Shown here in pieces: positions 33,900 to 46,529 of a stretch of DNA of 64,000 nt (position 1 is its first letter; every line of letters begins with the position of its first letter). The notes under the pieces were generated by a model. It worked only from the letters and a program-made list of their open reading frames with translations. It was not told where the DNA came from and made no database searches. This DNA is from Escallonia rubra (taxonomy: Eukaryota > Streptophyta > Magnoliopsida > Escalloniales > Escalloniaceae), in NCBI GenBank assembly GCA_033065855.1, contig JAVXUO010003211.1:22501-86500 (forward strand), in the 5' to 3' direction. The position numbers and the translations under genes were made by a program.

Positions 33900-34490
33900 T
33901 GTTGTTATGATTCATCACCGGCAGTCATTGTGACAGGTATACGCATATTTGAATTGTGCTGTTGAGGATGTAGGGTAGAATAAATTCCCTTAGTCTGCCC
34001 TGTTGATAGAATTTAGTGAGGACGATGGGTGTCCCAGTATGCTATGATTCGATTCGATTCGATTAGCATACTTGAAGTTGATGATTGTGTTGTGTAGGGG
34101 TTATCGCGTGGTGGTTGTGAGATACCGGCAATTATTGATAGTCGATATCTCTTCTCTTTGAGAACATCATTGAGGACTTGTGGCAGCTTTTCCCGGGTTC
34201 GTCCTATCGTTGATGATGATGCTGTAGAGATCGTTGCGTTGTTGTTATGAAATGTCGGTACTTATTGATAACCGACATTTCTTTTATGTAAGAATGATGT
34301 TGAGGGCTTGTGGTAAACTTCTCCCAAGTCCGCCCTGTTGATGATGTTACGTTGAACTCTTGTTGTTAAGTCTAAACACCGGTTGATCTTTTGATCCGGT
34401 ATTCCTTGTTGAGCTGTGTTGTTGAGGACATAAGGTGGAATAAATTTTTCCTTAGTCCGCCCTGTTGATGGAGTCTTGTTGCTCGGCTGT
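33900..34490 (+). repeat. Four diverged internal repeats in block B
   Basis: A motif of the type TTGAGGACxTxxGGTxGAATAAATTTTTCC followed by TTAGTCCGCCCTGTTGATG recurs near 33,960, 34,170, 34,300 and 34,430 at 130-180-bp spacing, alternating with ACCGGCA/CCGACATTTCTT-type segments. Function unknown. Confidence 0.6.
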
Positions 34491-37197
34491 AACATGGTTA
34501 GGGAAACCACTCTAAATGAGTTCCCTTCTTGTTGACAGTGTCTCTTCTATTTACTTGAGACTGAGATGAACATCCCGTAAAATGGGACAATCAATATGAG
34601 GAGGATGGCCTATGAATTATGATCACTAGCCAAAAAGGATGAATGTCGCTCGAGCAGAGTTTTTCGTGTCTGGTCGAGTCATGTCCGTCGTGTCCATGTG
34701 CATTGCATTTGATTTTCTTTTGATGTTGATGATTTTAATGATACGTATTTCAATGATGTTTATCTTTATGACCTTGGATTTCGGGTTCACTTGCATAGTC
34801 GGTCAGTCCAGTCCAGTCCACGAGGAGGTGGCGATAATGCTGTTCTGTTGGGCCTTAAAGTCGCACAGTCTCACAAAAGAAAAATTATTGTTTGACAATT
34901 ATGCTGATGTCGAAATTTTATTGGAACTCTTGATTCATTTCTATCGTTGAGATGATTATTATTCCTCCGAGATTCTTGAATCATTTGTACACGATACTCT
35001 TCGTGCTGTCTTTACTGGGCAATTTGCGCTCATTCCTTATGTTGTAATGTGCAGGCTATAAGATTGATCAAGGAGAACCTTCTAGAAAGGAAAAAGAAAC
35101 AAGCTAGAAAAGTTGAACAAGGGGATCAGTTGTGTGAGGTAAGACCAGCTAGAAATGGTGGGATAAAGATTGAGTTGGGAGATAGGTTGTTAAGAGTCCT
35201 ACGACTATAGTCGTATATTAGGTTGTAAACATTTATGTTGTTTTAAGACCTGAAAGTCTTCCGCTGCAGTATGATGTATGTTTCTAAGAAAATATTTGTA
35301 AGGACGCAATTTGGAGCGTCGATCAATGATGTATGAGTATGAGAATGTAGTTGCTCTGTATTCAGCATAGGATTTTGAATGTGATTATGGTTGATAACTC
35401 AGCCCGATGATGTCACCCAGGGTTGAGGGTTTCGCAGCTACAGTGTGTCCTCATATGCAAATAGTGTGTTGTAAATATGTATGTATGGGTATAGAACGTG
35501 TGAGTGTATACAGTGTGGGTATGTGTACGTGTGCTGTGTGTGTACTATGTGTATGTGTGTGATGTGTCGGTGTACAAAAATAGCGTGTATGTGTAGTCAT
35601 CGGGTATAAAGGGGTGCTATGAGTGGATAGGGAAAGGAAGGTAGAAATGTGAATGTGTGCACGGCGTTACTGGTGGGTTCAAGTCTTAAGACTTCAACAA
35701 TAAATATAATTTTCGTTGATATATTCATTATACCCAAAATTCGGGTGAATGAGGTCTAGAGAACGTTTACAGTAATGGAGAGGAGAGACATTAGTTCTTG
35801 GAATATTTTGGGGGCTATAAAAAACGGTCGACTATTGGAGTGTAAAATTCGAACAGTGAATGTGGCAGTTGACATGTTGAGGAGATTTCTAAAAGGAATA
35901 TTTTGTTGATTTTCGGTTTACCACATGTATAAGTAGATAGAGAGGAAAAGTATGGCATTGACGGTTCTTTGAGCTAGATGTAGCCAGCAATTAGAGCACA
36001 CGATGCTGGTATCGAGGAAATGTGTAGCATTATGTAAGTGATCTTCCGATCCATCTAGTGTATATACATGTATATGTTATCTGTTTTTGAGAAATCTCTA
36101 GTAGTCATAAATGAACTGCTTATAGTCAGCTTATTTCAAAAGTAGGGATGAGAACTGTTTAGGAAGTTAATACTGAGTTTATAACATCATTGCGTAGATC
36201 GTATACTAATAAATGATTTGCCCTATTTAGGTTAATTTGAAGGATTTGTGTTTGAGGTTGATTAGCTTAACATAGCTTCGGACCGAGGTAAGACATTTCT
36301 ATCCGAAACCCAATTTATCCATTTGTTCTCGTGAATATTTTTCTGATTTGTTATCGAATTCCCTTGAACTCTGTTATAATTGTTATGAATTACATCGTTT
36401 GCCTTTAATACCATGTCTTGAGTTTTACACGTTTATTGAAAATCTTATTTGATGCTGAGTACTTATTTCTCGTTGAGTGTTGATTTATTCATTGTAATAT
36501 CACTTATTGCATTCTGCATATTGACATGAGTTAGTGTATTGAGGAGTTATGCGGATGGTCTATATCGGGGGTGATATAAGGATGGTATGTTATTGTCGGT
36601 GATGCTAGTGCCTTAAGGGTCTAGCTAGTGTTCATATGCATATGTAACCACAGTGAGCATCGCCTTTGTGGCTTTTCTAAGTGATTATCCTGCGCTGCCT
36701 ATGTGGCTTTGCAAATTTACTCATGTTCAATATACTATCAGCATCGTTTACAGTGTAATTGAAATTGTTTTCGTTGATTTCTGAATTGAGTAATTGAATT
36801 GAATCTCATCCCATATTGCCATTGAAAGGAATTCTCTAAAATCGTTTGTATTCCTCTACTGAATTTGGAGCGACCACCCCTTTTTTCTGTTCCCTTCAGC
36901 AGGTAAAAACCATCAATAGATTCTTGGATTAGCTAGAGCTTGATTACGGAGCTGGTTTAGATTTGATTTTCATTATTTTGTTTACTTAAGCCCCTGTGGG
37001 GGAAATCAGTGTGTAACTTACTTAGTTGAGTTCATTAATGTAGTGTTTGCATTTAGGAACAATGACTTGAGCAATTGAGTTATTGTAGAAACTATAATAT
37101 ATGTATTGGTATATTCTTAGTGGAATCGAGATGATTGAATAAGTAGGTAATGATCGATTGAGTGGCCAACGCTCCGGTAAAATTTCGGGGTGTTACA

Positions 37198-38193
37198 CGA
37201 ATAGCTTCTTCTAAAAGGGCTTAACCCATCTTATTCATGTTCTTATCACATTAATACTGCCACATTGTGCCTGCCGATGATCCATTGCTTCTTGGTAAGA
37301 TGTTCCTGCTTCTTCCACCTCTTTCTCGCCAATGTCTCATCATTCTTCTCCTACTCAAACTCTAGAATGCCATTCTACTTATATCGTATCCGTAAGGGTC
37401 CCATCTCATTTTCTACTCCCCTAAGTTCTAAAAATAAAATGTTTCAGCACCTCAACCATCATCTGTTAGATCTTACACACCCAACGATAACTCAAACCCA
37501 CGGATGATATGTGAAAGCCCAGAGCTTTGATAGCTTCCACTACCCTCTTCTTCCTTCACTTTTTGAGCTTGAACCTATAGGTAATTCCATTAGGCTGCAC
37601 ACCATGTGTAGGATTATTAGACAAAGAGGACAAGATATGGTCAGATAAGCCCGGGTAACATATCATTTCAGATAAGGCGGGATAAGATATAAATCATATC
37701 TCGTGTTTGGACCGAACTCAGATTACAAGACGGATAAAGATCAGAGAGATTACCTTGTTGCCTTAACTACAGGCAGCAACCACTATTCTAAACACACCAT
37801 CCCCCTAAACCCATCATCACACCAAGAACACCATATACGCACCATCACATCAGCACAACTACTACCACCATGACAACCACCTTTCAAACGCACAACCATC
37901 TGTTCAACCCAACTTCAACACCACCCCATAACAACCCACCTGCTCAGCCGAACCACTAATCACAAATCCAAAACCACCATCATTGCCCACAGACACCAAG
38001 CTTAAACCTTCACCACCTGTAGCAACCACCATTGTAAACCCACCACCACCACCCACCACTAACACAATCAACACGAGAACACCCACAACTATCACTGCGA
38101 CCACCATCATCGCGCAACCACCATCCCAGAATATAAACACCAACATCGCCACCAATCTCCATCACCCATAGATCACACCCACCACCAATCACC
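37198..38193. other. No gene; CCA/ACC-rich tract
   Basis: From 37,780 to 38,190 the sequence is CACCACCAT-rich cryptic repeat; frames on both strands (for example the Val/Gly-rich one at 37,904-38,155) are repeat-driven. Near 37,600-37,740, AGATAAGGCGGGATAAGATA and GTGTTTGGAC are matched loosely by AAACACCGGATAAGATTA near 40,600, so a larger element may span 37.6-40.65 kb, but its ends are unclear. Confidence 0.45.
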
Positions 38194-38201
38194 ACAACAA
38201 T

Positions 38202-40271
38202 CAGGGGCGGAACTAGGCTTGTACGAGGGGGGGCTATAGCCCCCCCCTGAGATTTTGAAAAAAATAAAAAAATATATATAGTGTTTTTTTTTCATTTTCC
38301 ACTTTTCCTTTCTCTCTCTCCTCCTCTCTCGGCCGGCTCTCACAATCTCACTCTCACAGTCAGTCACCGACTCACCGGACAGGCAGACACCGGCTCACCG
38401 CCGACACCGCGACACGCCGGCAGACGGCAGTTCTCCTCCTCTCTCGGGCTCTCGGCTCTCTCAGGCGTGGCGACGGTGGCGTCAATCAAGCTCTCACACT
38501 CACAGTCTCACGAGTCACCGGTCACGCCGGCTGCCGGTATCTCTCCTCCTCTCTCGGCAGTCGGCTCTCTCAGCCACTGAGCCACCGAGGCTCGCCGCAC
38601 TCCGGTACCACCCACCGACCCGCGGTCACCGGTCGCCGTCCCCCGATTCCGAACTCTGAAGCGCGAAGCCGGTGATTGGTGAAGGCCTCCCCAGTCCGGC
38701 GGTCCCCACCCCAACTCCGGCCAGTCCCCACCCAACTCCGGCGACTCCGGCCAGATCAGATCTGGCAGATCTAAGTTCACCTCTATGTTTGCCAGTCCCC
38801 ACCCAACTCTGGCGACGCCGTTCTGATTTCTGAGGACTGAGGTCAGTGTGCATTTTGAACAATTTATTTTGCTATTGAGAATTGATTAATAATTTTAGGT
38901 TGTTAGTTGTGTATTTGATAATTTAGATTATTAATTGATGCTTTATGGATGTTAATCGTGCATTGAGCACTTAGATTTGAGATTGTTGATGGAGAATGGG
39001 ACCCAATTGGATTTTATGCTGATTATATGTTGAGATTATTTTCATGTTGATTATATGTTGTTAATTGTGCATTGAGCGTTTGAGAATTGAGATGATTGAT
39101 GGAGGATGAGACCCAATTGGATTGAGATGTCGGATATGTGATTTAATTTGTCTTCGCTTTGGGGCCAAAAACCAACCTCGTCTCGTTTTCTTTTTTTCGA
39201 GGAAGAACTTACGTCCGATAGATCATTTTGTAATGCTGTGACCAACTTCTCAAAGTGGTTCCGAGTCACAGAAGTCAAATGGACTAGTTTCCTCTGAAAA
39301 TCAGCATAACCGACTATGTCAGTAGCTGAAATTTTCTCCATGAGATTAGCTTGTACTTCCCCCTCTGCGCATTCATGAAGCTTTTCTAAAGCAGCTTCAG
39401 CCTGACATTGCAAGAACTCAAACAGTTCTTTCTTGGCAGGTTCGTCTGCGGGTAGGTAGTATCCATAAGCATATGTCTACGTGAGAACCTGCCTACATTC
39501 AACTATCTGTAGCCACGCTTCTACAAGATATTCCAACTCTATCTCAAGTTTTCCCAAATTTTCGCTAATTTCCTTGATTTTGGTAGTTCGCATCTGATGC
39601 AAATCCGCTGCTGCTTTTTTTGTTGATGTTAGGTTGGCCTCCCAACGTTAAAAATAATGCGTGTATCTGTCCAAAGACTCCTTGGCTTTTTCTCTCCTCA
39701 TTGTGGTTTCGTCCTTGTACACTCCCTCCTCGTAACCATTGCACCAAAAAGAGCTATTATGGTTTTGCCAAGAACCAAGACATATCCAGCAAAACTGATG
39801 CAAGCACGGAGGCCCGCACGTCATGTGATTGCAACCCTTATTTTTCTCAATGTTTCGCTTGCACTTGGGACAAGGCTTCGAATTTGCAAGAATCCAGTTC
39901 ATGTTCTCAGACTCGTCGCTGTTTTTCCTTATCCACTTGGCCCTGGTATCGTAGTCCACAGGACGATGGACTTCCTCAGTACAATTCCAACAAAAGCTAT
40001 GTAAGCACAAGCAATTTATGTCATAAACTTCACTGCCAACTTCGTATTCAACAGAAAAGTCGCAGCCTGGTGCAGGACACCATTTCACATTTTTGCTGTC
40101 TTCGACGTAAGACCTAACAATGTTATTAACATTGTTAGATGCTTTTTAGTATGTTTTGTGTATTATCGAAAAGTGTACTTTGTTTTTGTGTGCTATTTTA
40201 CTTATAAAAATATTTATCTCTTTCGATATATTTTTAGCCCCCCCTGGGATGAAATCCTGGTTCCGCCACTG
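38202..40271. mobile_element. hAT element with an exact 8-bp TSD carrying an ARIADNE gene fragment
   Basis: Ends are CAGGGGCGGAACTAGG and, reverse complemented, CAGTGGCGGAACCAGG, a hAT-type inverted repeat. ACAACAAT flanks both sides (38,194-38,201; 40,272-40,279), an exact 8-bp duplication. Subterminal AGCCCCCCC / GGGGGGCT blocks lie near both ends. The left interior (38,300-38,850) is CT/CG-rich and resembles a 5' exon, with a possible splice donor GAGGTCAGT near 38,840. No hAT transposase domain is visible. The cargo is a reverse-strand RBR E3 ligase fragment. Confidence 0.93.
39130..40112 (-). pseudogene. ARIADNE-type RBR E3 ubiquitin ligase fragment, intronless
   Basis: From about 40,112 the reverse strand reads [20 protein letters not shown], then [20 protein letters not shown] (IBR), [19 protein letters not shown] and [11 protein letters not shown] (RING2 with its catalytic cysteine region), and [20 protein letters not shown]. 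Next come RWEANLTSTKKAAADLHQMR, YGYYLPADEPAKKELFEFLQ and LVHLTSVTRNHFEKLV of the Ariadne C-terminal domain. In-frame stops at 39,648-39,650 (where plant homologues have HYFERWE) and 39,477-39,479 break it; RING1 and the N-terminus are missing. Nearly 1 kb runs without an intron, although group A plant ARIADNE genes are, to my knowledge, intron-rich. Capture of a retrocopy is therefore likely. Confidence 0.93.
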
Positions 40272-40279
40272 ACAACAAT

Positions 40280-42189
40280 AACCGAATGCCTCATCCATCA
40301 CCAATTGCCTAATCCAGCCGCCAATTTCCTTAACCATCACCAACCGTTGGTTTCTTAAATCACCACCCCGTTACTGGTTAGCAAAGAAAGGCTGCGACAA
40401 TGGGTGCTGCAATGACGATGGGTAGTGAATATTATGCCATCGGTGGGTGCTGTGATGCTCCTTGGTCATCTGCCTGTCAATTTTTTTATCCCAAGTGCTT
40501 GGCATAAAAATGAAACATCTTTCTTCTAGTATAAAAGTATCCCACCAGAGTGGGATAAAACTTCTCCATCAGATACCTCATCAGACCCCTACGTGCGTGG
40601 CCAAACACCGGATAAGATTATTTTTATCGTATCAGGTGTACTAAACGCATCATCAGGTCAGAATTAGGAAGGTTTTGTTCCTAATTTTTTCAAGCGTAGG
40701 CTATGCAATTCCAGTTTTTTATAGTACAAAAGAGATGAAACTACATAAATTACCGTTTGTATTTAAATTAGGTTACTTGGACCAATAAAACAAACAGTAT
40801 CATCGAACAAAACAAAATCCATTAGAGACTTTTAATTTTGGTGCGTTAGGTTTCTAAAACCTCTTGCCTTATGCATACTAGATTTGCTCACTCAAAATTT
40901 TTCTAATTTGTATGGTTAATTAGTGAAATTAAATTTTAAGATTTGATAGTTGACTTGAAAATTAGATTATCCTAATGCATGTCATCACAATTACCCATAT
41001 TATATTGCTCGTGAATCAAGCAAAGTTATGTTTCTTTGTGTTTTACCTTATTGTTAATCAAGTTTTGGACCCTTTTTCAACCAAAACAAAACAAAAAAAA
41101 ATGAGGTGATAATTCGATTTTGATCCCATGAACTATGCCCGATTTTTATTTTTGTCCTTAAAATTCTTTTTTTTGCTACCGATGATTTTGATTATTTTCC
41201 CATTAATTCACTTTTCAACCTTTCCTTTTTGGCATGAAATAGTGTGCTAAAGTTCAAGATTTAAAACTCTTCATGACTAACAAGCAAATTAGAATCGCAA
41301 AATTAGCAATTTCATTTACCCTATTTCCAAAATTTCCTTTTATGGTCAACCTCATCTTATATATATATATAATTTTTTTTTTCTCTCCCTCACTCTTTCA
41401 TGATAATTGTCATTTTTGCGTAGTATGCACGCGCTAAAATGTAGTTATTTGAAAGATTATTCTTTGAGACAATTACATTTCAGCCTCACAGTTTTTACTT
41501 CTCAAACAGCCCCATTCATGTAACACTACAAAACAACAACCGTGCTTTCAATTTGGGACCTCCACATGCTCTTTCCAACTACAGATTCCATACCATAGTA
41601 ATATGCCCCTACCCACCAAACATACATGAGGAATTGGCAATCGACATGAGAACCTACCTGCTCCCCTTTAATTAACCCCTTTAATTAACAACAGACATGT
41701 AATACGCGAAAGGGAAAAGAAAAAGTGCTGATAACCAAATTCCAAGATTCGGCACTCTCTCCGGGTCAAAGATACAAAATAGAGTAAATGAATGCTGGGC
41801 TTTACAAGGACAAGTCGTGGTCACCAAAGTACCTAATGTCTAGCAAACATGGTCCATACAAACGGACCATGGAGTTTCTTCGCAGCATTGCTCCTCCTTC
41901 ACGAATGGTACTCCCATGTCGTTTATAGCATAGTTAAATTCAAAATTGTAGACCTGTGGATGCAAGTGAGTAGCATTTCGAGTGACTGTTACCACTACTA
42001 TCTAGCAGAGATGATTGGGCTTACGGCGCGCACTCTCCTCGAGATTGACTGATCGGAGAAAATAATGAAATATGACGAAATTGGCATAAAGGTTAGGGTC
42101 TTTCTAGATGCACCTCTATTTCCAGAAATATTCTTAATCTACTCGACAATACGGAGTCCAGCTCCTTCGGTGCACCTACGATAGCATGC
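40280..42189. other. No recognisable gene
   Basis: AT-rich DNA with short chance frames only. A 67-codon frame at 41,849-42,052 shows no family resemblance. 42,060-42,189 may already be degraded LINE sequence. Confidence 0.4.
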
Positions 42190-44400
42190 TTCTGGTGGGG
42201 CCAGAGGTGCTTTCAGCATCTCTTAGAAAGGCTCAATCATTTGGATACTTTCCTGGCATGGTATTAAGGCTGGAATATGGAGTCCACCAATTAATCACCT
42301 AAGATTTGCAGATGTTGTGATGGTCTTCACATAATTGACGAAAACAACTTGTTCCAAAATACTGTGATGAATCTGGGCAACTAATCAATCAAGAGAAATC
42401 ATCCATCTCTACGAGTCCAAATGCCACAACAGAGGAATCACAAGAAGTAACACAAAGGCCGGAACTCAAATGTACAGACTGCTTTCTGGCAAATACCTTG
42501 GAACCACACTGTACATAGTCAATAAAAGAAAATTGTTCTTCTGAGAACTTATTGACAAGGTTAAATCGAGATGTGCTGGATGGAAATGATGCCTTCTTGA
42601 CAAAGCAGGACTTCTACCCTTATCACATATGTGCTAACATCCCTACTATCCCATCACATGCAAGTATGTATGTTCCCAACACACGTCAGTAAGAAAATTA
42701 ACTCTTTTTTTTTTCTTCTAAGTAAGCAGTAAGAAAATTAACTTAATTCTTGGTAAGTTTGGGTAGTAAGGTGATGAGAACAAAAAAGGGGATCCATTGG
42801 ATTGATTGGCATACTCTTTGTGTGCCTAAGATGCAAGGGGCTAGGCTTCAAGGACACATATATCCTCAACAAAACACTCTTGTCCAAAACTAGTTGGAGA
42901 TTATGGGCGGAGCCCAAAAGTTTGCTTGCCTAAGTACTGCTAGGAAAATATTGCACTAGATCAAACTTTTTCAATAGTCCTGACCAAGGCAACTTCTGTT
43001 GCGATGGCGAAGCATAGTGGCAGGTCCTCGAGTTGCCTCAATTGAATTATGCTGGCAAGTAGGTACATGATCTCAAATCTCGATTTGGCAGGACGAATGG
43101 ATCCCAAACACCAAGACTAAACCTGATTCAAACAACCCAACATTTCTTAACCCTCCGGAAAATGTTAAAAACCTCATAACAAATGGCTCTTGGGATGAAA
43201 GACTCATTCAACAGTTGTTTCGTCCAAGCTTGGTACATAAAATCATGGTCGTCCACATCTCCCCGGATCCACTAAAAGATCAATGGGTATGGAAGCAAAC
43301 AACCTTTGGCCTTTTCTACGTCAAAGATGCTTACAATATGCTATATCAGCAAAGAACTGCGGAGTTAACAGATTCAGGAGTTCTTCCGGTAAACACATAT
43401 TCAGATGCTTATATTTGGAAGGTGGTGTGTTCCTTACCTCTTCCCCTTAAAATGTACTTCCTCATTTGGCAAGCCTTATGGGTCCGCCTTCCCCTCCAAA
43501 CAAAGCTAATAATTGGAAGGTGGTGTTCCTTACCTCTTCCCCTTAAAATGTACTTCCTCATTTGGCAAGCCTTATGGGTCCGCCTTCCCCTCAAACAAAG
43601 CTCCGACGGTTTAATATTGAAAAATTTTGGCTGCTATCCCGATTGAAAGAATCTTCCTCATACCTCTTATATAGTGACAATCAATCGTCTCTAAACAAAC
43701 TTATGCCCATTGTGCCTAAACAAACGAGAACTCTTGATCATCTCCTTATCTCATGTTGAATAGTGAGACCCATCTGATTTGGCGACCCCATGAGAATCAA
43801 AACACGTGAAATAATTTGCCCTTTTAGGGAATGACTCATTGCCTGGCTCGCAGAACCCAAACATAAAACCACATATTTTACCCAAACATTATCGACTATC
43901 ATACCCATTGGTGTAGTAAGACACATAGAAATAACCAACTCCTCTAAACTCTAGCTCTGTTATTCACAACATTTTTGAGCTTATTACCAAAATCACGGCC
44001 TTTACCCCCAAACACAATTATCACCATCCTATAAACGAAAAAACTTCTGACTAGAATCTCACTATATTATACAACAAAACTCGGTTCTGTGCACCTGCCA
44101 CAACCAGGAACCTATTTTGTTGTGTTTGGCAATTTGTTTCTACAGGGAGAAGTGAAAGTTGGGGTTGGTCTTTCTTGCATGAATCACAAAAGTAAACGGC
44201 CTGGGTCTGATACAATAACCACCTTAGCTGAAAGACTGCACCGGCAAAGGGATCACTAATTGTGAAAAAATGGGCAAAAACAAAGAAACTTTCTCACATC
44301 ATATTACTTACCGACTCAAAGTTTCTACTTTCTCGGCTGACAAATACTGAAGATGTCACAAAAGATGTAGCAGTGATAATATATGACTTCTGTTATATAA
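42190..44400 (+). pseudogene. Second LINE, 5'-truncated: RT end, zf-RVT, RNase H
   Basis: Starting within the reverse transcriptase, the + strand reads a degraded FADD box (LRFADVVMVF near 42,300) and CDESGQLINQEKSSIS (42,360). The zf-RVT region follows at 43,215-43,500 (VKDAYNMLYQQ, PLPLKMYFLIWQALWVRLPL), then a plant-type RNase H remnant at 44,262-44,360 (KLSHIILLTDSKFLLSRL, with the DSK aspartate). Several frameshifts and stops interrupt it. A 98-bp tandem duplication inside zf-RVT repeats the LPLKMYFLIW block. It is opposite in orientation to, and different in sequence from, the LINE at 14-18 kb. Confidence 0.82.
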
Positions 44401-45727
44401 TTTTCGGGGCAAATCCTAAAACTATACCTTCAACTTTAAATTTAGTACAACTTGAGTACCCAACTTTGAAGGTATCTAACTTTTAAAAAACGTACCACAT
44501 CAGTATCTCGACTAGCGAACATGAACGATCGTTACACTTTAGCAAGCGCAAATATGTTAATAACAGAAAAACACGTCTACATGACATGTGGCTCTAAACA
44601 CTACCGTACAATTGCTCTATATAATAATTTTATGACTAAAAAACAAAAGGACAATCTTCTCTCTCTCTCTCTCTCGCACACACGCGCGCCCGTACGCTCG
44701 CGTGCGATGATCGCCACCGGTCATGTAAGATCACCATTGGCGACAGGTCGAGGAGATTGGAGCTGGGATAGACCCGCGTTCATTCGCACCGCCTGAGCAC
44801 CACAGGTCACGTGGTGGCCGTTGGGGGAGTTGTAGATGCTCACATCAAACATCTCTATCCAATGTCCCTTCTAAATCAAAGTTAACGGGTTTCAGTTTTA
44901 ATTGGAGAGAAAGTTCAGCGACGGTTGTGGTGGTGCTCAGTGCACCGGCAATGGCTGGTCTTGGGTAGTGGATGGGTACACTGGCAACAGCAAGGACAGA
45001 TTGTATTTGATGGTGGTGATGCAAAAAGATCTAGGCAGTGTAGTTTGAGCGGCGGTGATGATGCCGCTGCATAGGAGTTGCAGTGGTGATGATGTCAGGT
45101 TGTGGTGGTGCTAGGTGCACCAGTGATGGCTGGTCTTGGGTCTTGGACAGGTGCGCTGGAGACGGCGAGGCCAGATCGGCAAGGACAAATTACATTTGGT
45201 GGTGGTGATGCAATTGGCTGGTGGTGGTGATGCTGATTTGTTGTGGGTGTGGCGAAAGCGTTGGTGGTTTATGTGGGTGATTCGGGTGATGTCGCAGGCT
45301 GCTTGGTGATGGTGTGGTTGTGGTGGTGATGCAGCGGTGGTTGGCTCTTTCGTGATGTTGCATCCAACATATCCATAAGAACAAAGAAACTACAACGCAA
45401 AACATAAAATATAGATTGCATGCTTTACACATACCGTAAGTTTACCTAATGAATTAAAACGATGTTCTCTGCCAGCCACATTAAAACCGTTAAAATCAAA
45501 AGCAAGTAGCAGAAATACATACCCCTTGGATTCTCTTCCCAGTAACAACAGGACACTTAGGTCCAAAAGAACATACTTTAAGCTATCAATACTCCAAACC
45601 TAAGAAGAAAACCAAAAATAACATTCCAATAAAGAGGATGTGTGTATTACAACTAGTATAAAAATAGATAGATATAGATGGACTTAGTAAATATGCTTTT
45701 GTTTGGGAATTTACTAAGATTCAGTGT
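44401..45727. other. No gene; GGT/GAT-rich tract
   Basis: GGTGGTGATG-type cryptic repeats occupy about 44,900-45,350, and a CTCTCTCT/CACACGCGCG microsatellite lies at 44,658-44,690. Frames here are repeat-driven. AAATCCTAAAACTATACCTT near 44,415 resembles a transposon end in style but no partner end was found. Confidence 0.4.
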
Positions 45728-45823
45728 TGGAAACAGAAACAATAAATAAATCCCATTCCTACTGGGCGTGTGAGAGTTGTATTAGACTGTTCCTAGATTT
45801 CTATATATAATTCAAAGCCATGA

Positions 45824-45906
45824 AGTCTTTAATTTTGCTTGTACTGCATTCTCCAGCAATCTAGTAGTCTTTAATTTTTCTTGTACTGCATTCTCCAGCA
45901 ATCTAG
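45824..45906 (+). repeat. 42-bp tandem duplication
   Basis: Two near-identical 42-bp units, AGTCTTTAATTTTxCTTGTA followed by CTGCATTCTCCAGCAATCT. They lie downstream of CTATATATAATTC in a stretch starting TGTTGGAAACAG (45,725) that could be a Copia-type solo LTR, but no 5-bp TSD supports that. Confidence 0.7.
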
Positions 45907-45920
45907 TACTAGTTCTAGTT

Positions 45921-46133
45921 CTAGTCATTCGTTTTCCTTCTAACTAAGAAAGAATTGATCACCCTGCTTTGTGCAACGGGTTGAATGCTAGCATTTGCAA
46001 AAGCATAATCTTTCTCAGTTTTGTGTACTAATGGCTCTAAGGAATCTACACAAAAGCTGGCCACATCTTTGTTTGTGCATCTTATAAGCATAAAGCATAC
46101 TTCCCTTTGACTTCCCTTATAACTGTTGTGCAT
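45921..46133 (-). other. Unidentified 70-codon reverse frame
   Basis: The frame encodes CFMLIRCTNKDVASFCVDSL and PLVHKTEKDYAF, balanced in composition and not repeat-driven, unlike most frames around it. I do not recognise the family. It may be a captured exon or coincidence. Confidence 0.3.
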
Positions 46134-46529
46134 TAAGATTGTGTTTCTCCGCCACTCGCTACTCGAAACGAACGGATATAATAGTTGTAATTGCTAGGCT
46201 CTTTTATCTTATGGTAATTGTGCCAAGAGGAAATTGAGAACTAAAGATAAGCTCAAAGCCTAGAATGTGCTGAATGAGGATCAATGCAACCTATGCTCTA
46301 AAGATCAGGAAAACTTATAATAATAAGAGTGATCATTATTTTTAGATTCTCATCCATTACAAGAGCTCAAACATTACATCAAGTAATAGATTAACCTTGA
46401 GTAGTGACACTTTTTTTAATATAAAAAAAAAACTTATAATTAGGCTAAGCTGCTAAAAGTATCACATCTTGTTAATAAACATGACACATAGTTTACCCAT
46501 CACCTATATAAGATTTCCAGGCAAGGTCA

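Larger units (their letters stand above)
31351..37197 (+). repeat. LTR-like block B, long, with nested MITE
   Basis: Starts TGTAATACCCTGATTTAATC and ends AATTTCGGGGTGTTACA, the TG...CA ends of this LTR family. It shares ordered landmarks with block C: GGACCGAGGTAAG and CTATCCGAA (36,280-36,305), TTGACATGAGTTAG (36,522), CATATGCATATGTAA (36,633), and CAGGTAAAAACCATCAAT-type sequence (36,900). It also has a TG-rich part (32,380-32,900), and 32,930-33,680 is homologous to the MULE's inner TIR. At 5.8 kb (5.5 kb without the MITE) it is long for one LTR, so it may be a composite. No 5-bp TSD or primer-binding site is seen. No protein gene is recognisable. Confidence 0.55.

Noticed and set aside
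37904-38155. 83-codon Val/Gly-rich reverse frame
   Set aside because: Generated by ACC/CCA cryptic repeats; both strands show comparable frames.
38281-38862. Overlapping 78-99 codon frames at the left of the hAT element
   Set aside because: Frames on both strands of a CT/CG-rich segment with no domain; more likely a non-coding 5' exon.
39620-40117. 165- and 115-codon + strand frames
   Set aside because: Antisense shadows of the ARIADNE fragment, which has clear IBR and RING2 motifs on the reverse strand.
37600-40680. A larger transposon around the ARIADNE-bearing hAT, from GGGATAAG/GTGTTTGG-like sequence on both sides
   Set aside because: The similarity is short and the ends and target duplication could not be defined.
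41524-41545. CACTACAAAACAACAACCG as another CACTA end
   Set aside because: Only the first bases match; there are no subterminal repeats and no opposite end.
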